Source of the DNA: an uncultured Oscillospiraceae bacterium
GTDB taxonomy: Bacteria > Bacillota > Clostridia > Oscillospirales > Oscillospiraceae
Assembly: GCA_934565615.1 (NCBI GenBank)
Contig: CAKTIH010000123.1
Span: 1 to 6,589 of the forward strand
Length of the DNA: 6,589 bases
Reading direction: 5' to 3'
Below are positions 1 to 4,662 of this stretch, piece after piece. Position 1 is the stretch's first letter; each line of letters begins with the position of its first letter. The position numbers and the translations under genes are program-made. The notes below the pieces were generated by a model. That model saw only the letters and a list, made by a program, of their open reading frames with translations, was not told the origin of the DNA and ran no database searches.

Positions 1-1
1 T

Positions 2-61
2 AAGCCGCTCGCGTTCGACCTCGCCGATCTGGTGGGGCTCTATGTTCAGGAGGTGAGTTAA
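2..61 (+). CDS. C-terminal end of an upstream phage gene (partial)
   Basis: An open frame enters from the left edge and ends at TAA 59-61, giving the tail KPLAFDLADLVGLYVQEVS. Its stop shares one base with the endolysin ATG (TAATG). Such an overlap suggests translational coupling, so this is probably the preceding gene of the same late phage operon. The AGGAGG that serves the endolysin lies inside these last codons (about 49-54). Nineteen residues are too few to assign a family. A tail or baseplate-associated gene is typical just before a lysis module, but that is only an inference from position. Confidence 0.55.
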   Translation, partial: KPLAFDLADLVGLYVQEVS

Positions 62-759
62 TGGGAATCATCGACAACGCCGTGACCCGCGCGCTGGAGA
101 TAGCGGCGGACGACAGCCACGGCTATGACCAGACAAGCCGCTGGGGGCCTGACTACGATTGCAGCAGCTTGGTTATCTCTGCGTTTAAGAAAGCCGGGGT
201 GCCGCTCAGCTGCACTTACACCGGCAACATGCGCGGGGACATGTTGCGATGCGGCTTCGAGGACGTGACCGGCAGTGTTGACCTCACGACCGGTGCGGGG
301 CTTGAGCGCGGCGATGTGCTCTTGAACCACGTCCATCACACCGCCCTGTATATAGGCGGTGGACAGATAGTGCAGGCAAGCATCAACGAGTACGGCAGCA
401 CGACCGGCGGACAGACCGGCGACCAGACTGGGCGCGAAATATACACGCGCAGTTATTACAACTACCCATGGGACTGTGTGCTGCGGTACACGGGGGCAGA
501 ACCGGACACGGTTTCGGCACCGGTGAAACCTACACGCTATGTCACTGTCGAGCTGCCCATGCTGGAGGACGGACAGACCGGCGTAGTCGTCGCGATGCTC
601 CAAGCAGCGCTGAAGTATCTCGGCTATGATCCTAAGTGGATCGACGGAGAGTTCGGAACCAGGACGCGCAACATGCTCATGGCCTATCAGGCGGAGCACA
701 GCCTTGAGGCTGACGGCATCTGCGGCGCGGCGACCTACAAAAGCATAGTGGGGAGGTGA
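61..759 (+). CDS. Phage endolysin: NlpC/P60-type amidohydrolase with peptidoglycan-binding domain
   Basis: A 232-residue peptidoglycan hydrolase that would degrade the host wall at the end of infection. Residues 1-145 look like an NlpC/P60 (Pal-like amidase) papain-fold domain: the YDCSS motif supplies the likely nucleophile Cys34, and the HHTALYIGG motif (residues 92-100) supplies the likely catalytic His93. A Gly/Thr/Gln-rich stretch with TGDQTGREI (about 117-130) and the YNYPWDCVLRY strand close the domain, as in many Firmicutes phage lysins. After a short linker, residues 166-230 form a PG_binding_1 repeat (WIDGEFGTRTRNML, then ADGICGAAT). There is no signal peptide, so export needs the holin encoded just downstream. 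The ATG at 61 follows AGGAGG at a good distance and overlaps the preceding stop codon. The bond cleaved (amide or endopeptide) cannot be told from sequence alone. Confidence 0.9.
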   Translation: MGIIDNAVTRALEIAADDSHGYDQTSRWGPDYDCSSLVISAFKKAGVPLSCTYTGNMRGDMLRCGFEDVTGSVDLTTGAGLERGDVLLNHVHHTALYIGGGQIVQASINEYGSTTGGQTGDQTGREIYTRSYYNYPWDCVLRYTGAEPDTVSAPVKPTRYVTVELPMLEDGQTGVVVAMLQAALKYLGYDPKWIDGEFGTRTRNMLMAYQAEHSLEADGICGAATYKSIVGR

Positions 760-830
760 GCGGGAATGAAGAAGATCATTTAACTTGCTGGCAACTTGCC
801 AATGAATAAATATGCTAAGAGGTAAGGCAC

Positions 831-1106
831 ATGGACGAAGCAGTTAAACTCGCAGAGATTGAGCAGTGGTGCAAGAGCAACACGCATCGCATTGACGATC
901 TCGAAGTCCGACAGGACAATCTGGACAAACTCGCGACTACCATGTCGGTCATGGCTAATGAGCAGGAGCACATCAAGACCGATGTTGTGGAGATCAAGAG
1001 CAACGTAAAAAAGCTCATGGACAAGCCCGCTAAGTATTGGGATACAGTCGTAGGACTCATTATCTCAGGCGTAGCGGGGTACGTCCTGGGTATGTTTCTG
1101 AAATAA
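831..1106 (+). CDS. XhlA-like holin-associated protein (coiled coil plus C-terminal membrane anchor)
   Basis: A 91-residue protein with the layout of the haemolysin XhlA family. A charged helical N-terminal part (about 1-62) has heptad-like spacing around IDDLEVRQDNLDKLATTM and EIKSNVKKL. A KPAKYWD hinge and one hydrophobic helix (about 70-90, VVGLIISGVAGYVLGMF) follow, ending in Lys. In the Bacillus PBSX lysis region, XhlA works at the membrane together with the holin XhlB. The same role is inferred here from architecture and from the adjacent holin gene. The start has a GAGG/TAAGG ribosome site (about 818-826). The order endolysin, XhlA, holin is the reverse of the common XhlA, holin, endolysin order. 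Confidence 0.8.
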   Translation: MDEAVKLAEIEQWCKSNTHRIDDLEVRQDNLDKLATTMSVMANEQEHIKTDVVEIKSNVKKLMDKPAKYWDTVVGLIISGVAGYVLGMFLK

Positions 1107-1121
1107 GAAAGGAGTACAAAC

Positions 1122-1388
1122 ATGGAAATGATAGGCATAGCAAGCGTGGCGGCAATTACCGTCATAGCGTATCTCATCGGCGAGGGTATCAAGGTTACTG
1201 GCCTTGACAACAAGTGGATTCCGGTCATCTGCGGTATCTGCGGCGGCGCACTGGGTGTCGTAGGCATGAAGATAATGCCTGATTTCCCTGCAACGGATTA
1301 CATAACCGCCGTCGCCGTCGGCATCGTATCCGGCCTCGCTGCGACCGGCGCTAATCAGATCGTTAAGCAGCTGGGCAAAGACGAATAA
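1122..1388 (+). CDS. Phage holin, small three-helix type
   Basis: An 88-residue, strongly hydrophobic protein with three predicted membrane segments at about residues 4-22, 32-51 and 60-80. A short polar loop holds DNKW before the second segment and PDFPATD before the third, and the C-terminus is charged (KQLGKDE). Length, topology and the run AVAVGIVSGLAATG fit small phage holins of Firmicutes. I recall the Phage_holin_5_2 type, but that family name is a judgement without a search. It would form the membrane lesion that lets the signal-less endolysin reach the wall. AAAGGAG lies 7 nt before the ATG, and only 15 nt separate it from the XhlA-like gene, so the two are co-transcribed. No terminator is visible before the next gene at 1450. 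Confidence 0.82.
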   Translation: MEMIGIASVAAITVIAYLIGEGIKVTGLDNKWIPVICGICGGALGVVGMKIMPDFPATDYITAVAVGIVSGLAATGANQIVKQLGKDE

Positions 1389-1449
1389 TTATTAACACGC
1401 GCTGGGCGCAAGCAAAAAAATCCTTGTAAACCGACAAAACGGAGGACAG

Positions 1450-1641
1450 ATGAAAGAATCCGTGAAAAATTTCTGCCGCTTGAATGGGCTGAACCAGCAA
1501 TCAGCAAACCTTGTAGACATGCTATATAATGCGTACATAGGAAGTGAGGCTAACGACAACAGCAGAAATAAGAACCAGTCTGATAACGCCGGGGGAGAAG
1601 AACAAGCTGCAATTTCCGAGAGCACTGAAAGAACAGTTTGA
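1450..1641 (+). CDS. Short ORF, likely N-terminal half of a split HTH regulator
   Basis: A 63-residue frame with an excellent ribosome site (GGAGGA, 1441-1446, 3 nt before the ATG). Residues 1-34 are a plausible folded helical start (MKESVKNFCRLNGLNQQSAN, then LVDMLYNAY). Residues 35-47 are a polar Asn/Ser/Asp linker. After the five-G run at 1591-1595 the frame reads GEEQAAISESTERTV and stops. The frame at 1544 becomes convincing at exactly that point. Removing one G would join the halves into a 122-residue protein. This ORF may therefore be the N-terminal part of one regulator broken by a +1 shift, or a genuine small gene overlapping the next. The strong start favours real translation. Confidence 0.5.
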   Translation: MKESVKNFCRLNGLNQQSANLVDMLYNAYIGSEANDNSRNKNQSDNAGGEEQAAISESTERTV

Positions 1642-1819
1642 GCGCGACTGCGGCTTTACAGACGAGGAGTTGACCATATTCCGCATGAGGGCACGGGGGA
1701 TGAGCATCTTGCAAATTTCTTTTGCTCTTCAGACAGAAACCGAGCTATACGGCACTGAAAAAGTCGAGCGCCGTATACGGAGCATAAAAAATAAAATAGC
1801 TGCCGCGATTGATGGCTAA
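1544..1819 (+). CDS. Small helix-turn-helix protein (sigma-region-4-like), possibly the C-terminal part of the gene starting at 1450
   Basis: A 91-residue frame starting at GTG 1544 with no properly spaced ribosome site. Its first 16 residues (rich in Thr and Ile) look non-coding. From about residue 19 it reads as real protein: FPRALKEQFERDCGFTDEEL, then IFRMRARGMSILQISFAL and KVERRIRSIKNKIAAAI. This resembles the region-4/LuxR-type HTH of small phage regulators, with a short insertion (TETELYGTE) between the two HTH helices. A DNA-binding role, perhaps late-gene control, is inference. It overlaps the 1450 ORF by 98 nt in the +1 frame and ends 14 nt before a strong terminator hairpin. The biological product is more likely the fusion of residues 1-48 of the 1450 frame with residues 18-91 of this one. 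Confidence 0.6.
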   Translation: MRLTTTAEIRTSLITPGEKNKLQFPRALKEQFERDCGFTDEELTIFRMRARGMSILQISFALQTETELYGTEKVERRIRSIKNKIAAAIDG

Positions 1820-1832
1820 ATGATGTGTTGAC

Positions 1833-1865
1833 GAGGGCTAACCGATGGGTTGGCCCTCTTTTTTT
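1833..1865 (+). terminator. Intrinsic terminator after the lysis/HTH unit
   Basis: GAGGGCTAACC (1833-1843) pairs with GGTTGGCCCTC (1848-1858). This gives 11 bp with a single T-G wobble and a GATG loop, followed by a run of seven T (1859-1865). It closes the lysis-regulator transcription unit and separates it from the gene starting at 1899. An ATG at 1845 lies in the loop and is not a credible start for the next gene. Confidence 0.92.
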
Positions 1866-1898
1866 ATGCGAAAATATCAACAGAAAGGACGTGACGTA

Positions 1899-2276
1899 AT
1901 GGATTACCCACAGTATTACCAGCAGCCCCCGCAACAGCCACAGCAGCAGTTCTACGGCGGTTATCAGCGGCCTATGCAGCAGGTACAGCAAGCAGCACCA
2001 CCGGGGTACATCTGCAAGCCCGTGACAAGCCGTGAGGAGGCCGTAGCGACGAGCACAGACTATTTCTCTCTTGGCGTCGTAATGCCGGACTTAGGTCACG
2101 GGATGATCTATCTCAAGCGTTTTAACCAACAGACCGGATCATCTGACTTCTTCGAGTTCAAACTCTTCACACCGGAGCAAGCCGCACCGGTGGAGTACGC
2201 GACGAAAGCCGACCTTGACGCGCTCCGGGCGGAGCTGACACCTAAGAAGAAACGGAGGATAGACGACGATGAATAA
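1899..2276 (+). CDS. Gln/Pro-rich phage protein of unknown function
   Basis: A 125-residue protein. I choose ATG 1899 because AGAAAGGA (1882-1889) precedes it. The in-frame ATG at 1845 lies inside the upstream terminator. Residues 1-33 are low-complexity Gln/Pro/Tyr (PQYYQQPPQQPQQQ), probably disordered. Residues about 42-95 form a compact conserved-looking domain beginning CKPVTSREEA and including VVMPDLGHGMIYLKRF and SSDFFEFKLF. A short helix (EYATKADLDALRAEL) and a basic-acidic tail (PKKKRRIDDDE) end the protein. I recall similar proteins next to the following genes in gut Clostridia prophages but know no function. A virion-associated or assembly role is possible, and nothing here proves it. 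Its stop overlaps the next start by 8 nt. Confidence 0.78.
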   Translation: MDYPQYYQQPPQQPQQQFYGGYQRPMQQVQQAAPPGYICKPVTSREEAVATSTDYFSLGVVMPDLGHGMIYLKRFNQQTGSSDFFEFKLFTPEQAAPVEYATKADLDALRAELTPKKKRRIDDDE

Positions 2277-2580
2277 CCTTTTCCCGCCGCAAATGGCAAG
2301 AAACATAAAGGGGATGGCGACGGAGGCGATAGGCACTATGAAGCAGATGGGGCAGATGGCCACAGATGCAGAAATGGTAATGTCGCTGATAAGCGCGTAT
2401 AAGTCGGGGAACTTCTTACCGGCGTTGCAGCAGATGGCGTCGCAGAATCCGAAGATGGCACAGGCGGTGACGATGTTGCAAGGCAAGGACGCTAACAGCC
2501 TTGCGCAGATGGCGCAGAACATGGCCGCTGAGCGCGGCATTACGGTAGACGAACTGGCCAAGGAGCTTGGCCTTAAATAA
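2269..2580 (+). CDS. Small Met-rich helical protein of unknown function
   Basis: A 103-residue, largely alpha-helical protein rich in Met, Ala and Gln (MATEAIGTMKQMGQMATDAE, then MVMSLISAYKSG). No membrane segment is clear. The second half (NPKMAQAVTMLQGKD and AAERGITVDELAKELGLK) looks like amphipathic helices. The start overlaps the previous gene by 8 nt (GATGAATAA). A GGAGG lies at 2254-2258 inside the preceding gene, so the pair is translationally coupled. I do not recognise a characterised family. The helical, Met-rich make-up would suit a small scaffold or adaptor, which is speculation. Confidence 0.75.
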   Translation: MNNLFPPQMARNIKGMATEAIGTMKQMGQMATDAEMVMSLISAYKSGNFLPALQQMASQNPKMAQAVTMLQGKDANSLAQMAQNMAAERGITVDELAKELGLK

Positions 2581-2684
2581 ATAAAAATCCTATCAGTTTT
2601 GCAGGTCTTGATAAAAACTGCCCCGGCAAATGCAGACGGGGCGCGCGACCCGTATGTAAATAAACTGATAGGAGATTTTTTATG
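2581..2684 (+). promoter_or_regulatory. Structured leader burying the ribosome site of the next gene
   Basis: The whole 101-nt gap between two genes folds on paper. CCTATCAGTTT (2589-2599) is perfectly complementary to AAACTGATAGG (2662-2672). The stem extends by T2588-A2673 and, past a 2-nt bulge, by an A-run/T-run pairing up to the start codon. The ribosome site AGGAG (2670-2674) of the gene at 2682 is therefore inside the stem. The closed loop holds at least one GC hairpin, CCCCG (2621-2625) with CGGGG (2637-2641). I find no promoter-like -35/-10 pair here. Translational control or a protective 5' structure after mRNA processing are both possible. It matches no riboswitch class I can name. 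Confidence 0.65.
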
Positions 2685-3428
2685 GCAGACGATTTTATGA
2701 GCGGATTTCTCGCCGGGCAGGGCGACAATTCCGGCAGGGGCAACAGCTTTCTCGGCGGTGATGGGCTTGCGGCGATTATCATAATCGCGCTGCTCTTCGG
2801 TTGGGGACGCGGCGGCTATGGCGCTGGCAACGGAGCCGGTGACGGCGGCTCGACTGGCACAGGCGCGGCTATGGCCGGGTATGTTCTCACGTCGGATTTT
2901 GCGAACCTTGAGCGCAAGCTCGACGGTGTAAACAACGGCATCTGTGACGGCTTCTACGCGATGAATACCGGTATGCTCAACGGCTTTGCTGGGGTCACTC
3001 AGGCGGTCACAGGAGGCTTTTCTGCGGCGGAGCTTGCAAGGTGTAACCAGCAGGCGGCACTCATGCAGCAGCTCAACGCGATGCAGATGCAGTCTCAAGA
3101 GTGCTGCTGCGAGAACCGCGCGGCTATTGCGCAGGTGCGCTACGACATGGCTACACAGGCTTGCGACACCCGTAACACCGTGCAGGTAGCAGCACGCGAC
3201 ATCATAGACAGTCAGAACGCGGGAACCAGAGCCGTCCTTGACTTCCTGACTAACAGCAGACTGCGCGATCTTGAGGCGGAGAACTCTACCCTTAAACTCG
3301 CGGCATCTCAGGCGGCGCAGAACAACTACCTTGTCAACACGCTGCGCCCTGCACCCATACCGGCGTATCAGGTGCAGAACCCCTATTCGTATGGCGCGAA
3401 CGGTTGCGGCGGCTGCGGCAACTATTAA
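2682..3428 (+). CDS. Gly-rich protein with hydrophobic segment and Cys cluster, unknown function
   Basis: A 248-residue protein in clear segments. Residues 1-27 are Gly/Asn/Asp-rich. Residues 29-42 form a short hydrophobic stretch (LAAIIIIALLFGWG). Residues 43-66 are a Gly-rich linker. Residues 67-215 are helical, with Gln/Met-rich turns and a CCCEN motif at 141-145, followed by RYDMATQACDTRN, DIIDSQNAGTRAVLDFL and a coiled-coil-like LRDLEAENSTLKLAASQ. The C-terminus has PIPAYQVQNP and NGCGGCGNY (Cys242, Cys245). The start is set by GGAG, 7 nt upstream. I recall the helical/CCCEN part as recurrent in gut Clostridia phages, but its function is unknown to me. The clustered Cys suggest metal or disulfide chemistry, and the hydrophobic segment suggests membrane contact or self-assembly. 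Confidence 0.82.
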   Translation: MADDFMSGFLAGQGDNSGRGNSFLGGDGLAAIIIIALLFGWGRGGYGAGNGAGDGGSTGTGAAMAGYVLTSDFANLERKLDGVNNGICDGFYAMNTGMLNGFAGVTQAVTGGFSAAELARCNQQAALMQQLNAMQMQSQECCCENRAAIAQVRYDMATQACDTRNTVQVAARDIIDSQNAGTRAVLDFLTNSRLRDLEAENSTLKLAASQAAQNNYLVNTLRPAPIPAYQVQNPYSYGANGCGGCGNY

Positions 3429-3442
3429 GCAAAACTGATATC

Positions 3443-3463
3443 GGGGCGGGGATAACCCGCCCC
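3443..3463 (+). repeat. GC-rich intergenic hairpin without a T tail
   Basis: GGGGCGGG (3443-3450) pairs perfectly with CCCGCCCC (3456-3463) around a 5-nt loop. It is followed by TGAAAGGAG, the ribosome site of the gene at 3479, and not by a T run. It is therefore a poor terminator and more likely an mRNA processing or stability hairpin that separates decay of the two cistrons. Confidence 0.7.
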
Positions 3464-3478
3464 TGAAAGGAGATTACC

Positions 3479-3871
3479 ATGTCATGTAAACCCGTATGTC
3501 AGCTTTGCCAAAAGCTGATACTCAGCCAAGCGATAACGTTTGCCGATGGCAACGTAGTTGTCAACCTCCCGGACGGCAGCTATACCAACGGCGAGAAATA
3601 CTGTATCGTATTGGCGCAGACCATACCCGCGACGGCGACGATCAATGCGCCGGTCGTGTTCACCATCGGCACGGGGACAGCTCAATTCCCGCTGACAAAC
3701 CGCTGCTGCGCACAGGTGACAGCGTGCGGAGTGCGGACGCGGACAAAGTACAGCACCGTCGTTGTCACAAGCGCAACAGGCGCGACGTTCCGCATGATAG
3801 GAAACCCCTGCTGCTCTCCGAGCAACAATCTTACCGCAGTTAACGCGGCAACAGGAGGTACGACAGCATGA
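3479..3871 (+). CDS. Cys-rich small beta-type protein of unknown function
   Basis: A 130-residue protein with nine cysteines: C3, C7, C10, C42, C76-C77, C83 and C111-C112. The N-terminal CKPVCQLCQK resembles a small metal- or disulfide-binding knot. The rest is rich in Thr, Val, Ala and Gly with alternating hydrophobic strands (NVVVNLPDGSY, PVVFTIGTG, YSTVVVTSATGATFRMIG), as expected of a beta-sandwich. No signal peptide or membrane helix is seen. AGGAG ends about 6 nt before the ATG. The stop overlaps the next start as ATGA (3868-3871), which indicates coupling. I recall relatives next to the same neighbours in Clostridia prophages, with no known function. A virion surface or decoration protein would fit the fold but is a guess. 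Confidence 0.8.
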   Translation: MSCKPVCQLCQKLILSQAITFADGNVVVNLPDGSYTNGEKYCIVLAQTIPATATINAPVVFTIGTGTAQFPLTNRCCAQVTACGVRTRTKYSTVVVTSATGATFRMIGNPCCSPSNNLTAVNAATGGTTA

Positions 3872-4416
3872 GCAGAACCGACCGTATAATGAGAATCCGC
3901 GACTATCAGCCGCAGGATAAATACCGTGACCGCCGGGGGCGCGAGCATTACGACAATGGCCGTTATGCTCCGCGCAACGAATATCGTGACAACTACCGGG
4001 ATGACTACTATGAACGCCGCAGAATAGGTTTTGACTACGACGCGCCGCGTATGGGTGATCCGGTGAGCTATGGCGGGGACTATGAGCGCGGTTATGGCGG
4101 CGGCAGTATGTACAACGGCATGAGCCGCGAGATGGCGGATGAATGGATGCACGATCTTGAAAATGAAGATGGTAGCAGGGGCGCACATTGGAGCTACGAT
4201 CAGACGTCAAATCTTCTTAGTCAGAAGAAATATGACAGTGATCCGATAGAGTTCTACGTCGCAATGAATATGCTGTACTCTGACTATTTCAAGGTTGCAA
4301 AGAAATTCAACGTCAACAACACAGAGTTCTACGCCGACCTTGCCGAAGCGTTCCTTTGCGATAAGGACGCGGCAGATGATAAGCTCATAAGATATTATGA
4401 GTGCGTCGTAGACTAA
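3868..4416 (+). CDS. Arg/Tyr/Asp-rich protein with helical C-terminal domain, unknown function
   Basis: A 182-residue protein in two parts. Residues 1-84 are low complexity, dominated by Arg, Tyr, Asp and Gly (YRDRRGREHYDNGRY, NYRDDYYERRR, GGDYERGYGGG) and surely disordered. Residues 85-182 are a compact helical domain containing ADEWMHDLENEDGS, GAHWSYDQT, PIEFYVAMNMLYSDYFKVAK and KLIRYYECVVD. The Arg/Tyr content resembles tracts that bind nucleic acid or drive phase separation, which is inference. I recall the C-terminal domain in many Clostridia phage genomes without a known role. AGGAGG (3853-3858) precedes the start, which overlaps the previous stop codon by 4 nt. It is the last gene of its unit and is followed by a hairpin terminator. 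Confidence 0.8.
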   Translation: MSRTDRIMRIRDYQPQDKYRDRRGREHYDNGRYAPRNEYRDNYRDDYYERRRIGFDYDAPRMGDPVSYGGDYERGYGGGSMYNGMSREMADEWMHDLENEDGSRGAHWSYDQTSNLLSQKKYDSDPIEFYVAMNMLYSDYFKVAKKFNVNNTEFYADLAEAFLCDKDAADDKLIRYYECVVD

Positions 4417-4421
4417 GCCGG

Positions 4422-4445
4422 AGGCCGGGGATTTCCCCGGCCTTT
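4422..4445 (+). terminator. Intrinsic terminator after the five-gene cassette
   Basis: AGGCCGGGGA (4422-4431) and TCCCCGGCCT (4434-4443) form a perfect GC-rich stem with a very short loop, followed by only TTT at the end. It lies 6 nt after the last stop of the phage cassette. The T tail is weak but stem strength and position support termination. Confidence 0.8.
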
Positions 4446-4455
4446 GCCTAATCTG

Positions 4456-4503
4456 CGTTAATAATACGTTGATAATAGAGCAGAACGGGCAAGAACGGAA
4501 CGG
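4456..4503. repeat. Tandem direct repeats, possible integrase arm sites
   Basis: Two 11-bp copies sit back to back: CGTTAATAATA (4456-4466) and CGTTGATAATA (4467-4477), differing at one base. Three GAACGG copies follow (4483-4488, 4493-4498, 4498-4503). A spacing of about one helical turn, right next to a tRNA attachment core, is typical of arm-type sites for tyrosine integrases. That identity is inferred. No tyrosine integrase gene is in the window. Confidence 0.5.
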
Positions 4504-4508
4504 AATAA

Positions 4509-4553
4509 AAAAGTGACAGGATTCACGAAAAACTTCGCAAATCCTGTCATTTT

Positions 4554-4554
<1 letters not shown>
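4509..4554 (-). terminator. Hairpin terminator of the tRNA-Ala remnant (works in both directions on paper)
   Basis: TGACAGGATT (4514-4523) and AATCCTGTCA (4540-4549) are perfect inverted repeats with a 16-nt loop. A-rich and T-rich flanks give a T run on either strand. On the minus strand it starts a few bases after the encoded CCA and ends in CTTTTTT, so it looks like the native terminator of the tRNA-Ala gene or a phage copy of it. Confidence 0.7.
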
Positions 4555-4610
<56 letters not shown>

Positions 4611-4631
4611 GCAAATCATAGCTTACATACC

Positions 4632-4650
4632 CCCATTTGATGCAAATGGG
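4632..4650. repeat. Perfect 19-bp palindrome between tRNA remnant and recombinase gene
   Basis: CCCATTTG (4632-4639) and CAAATGGG (4643-4650) flank a 3-bp centre. It lies 13 bp after the recombinase stop codon and 22 bp from the tRNA fragment. On the minus strand no T run follows, so it is a poor terminator for the recombinase. A recombinase binding half-site pair at the element end is an alternative, unproven. Confidence 0.55.
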
Positions 4651-4662
4651 AAAAGAAAAATC

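Noticed and set aside
1396..1440. GCGC-TGG-GCGC mini-hairpin followed by A-rich sequence after the holin gene
   Set aside because: The stem is only 4 bp and no T run follows on the plus strand, so it is not a credible terminator.
1845..1898. Upstream extension of the Gln/Pro-rich gene to ATG 1845
   Set aside because: The start would lie in the loop of the terminator hairpin. ATG 1899 has its own ribosome site and gives a natural N-terminus.
2601..2661. Possible promoter or known riboswitch in the leader of the gene at 2682
   Set aside because: TTGATA at 2609 has no -10 at a proper distance, TATGTA at 2653 has no -35, and no conserved riboswitch core could be recognised.
2139..3098. Long minus-strand ORF of 319 codons
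   Set aside because: It lies opposite three well-supported plus-strand genes, has no ribosome site, and its composition is typical of an antisense shadow.
3482..4210. Long minus-strand ORF of 242 codons
   Set aside because: Its protein is rich in Arg, His and Cys in a pattern that mirrors the opposite-strand genes. No domain or start signal is visible.
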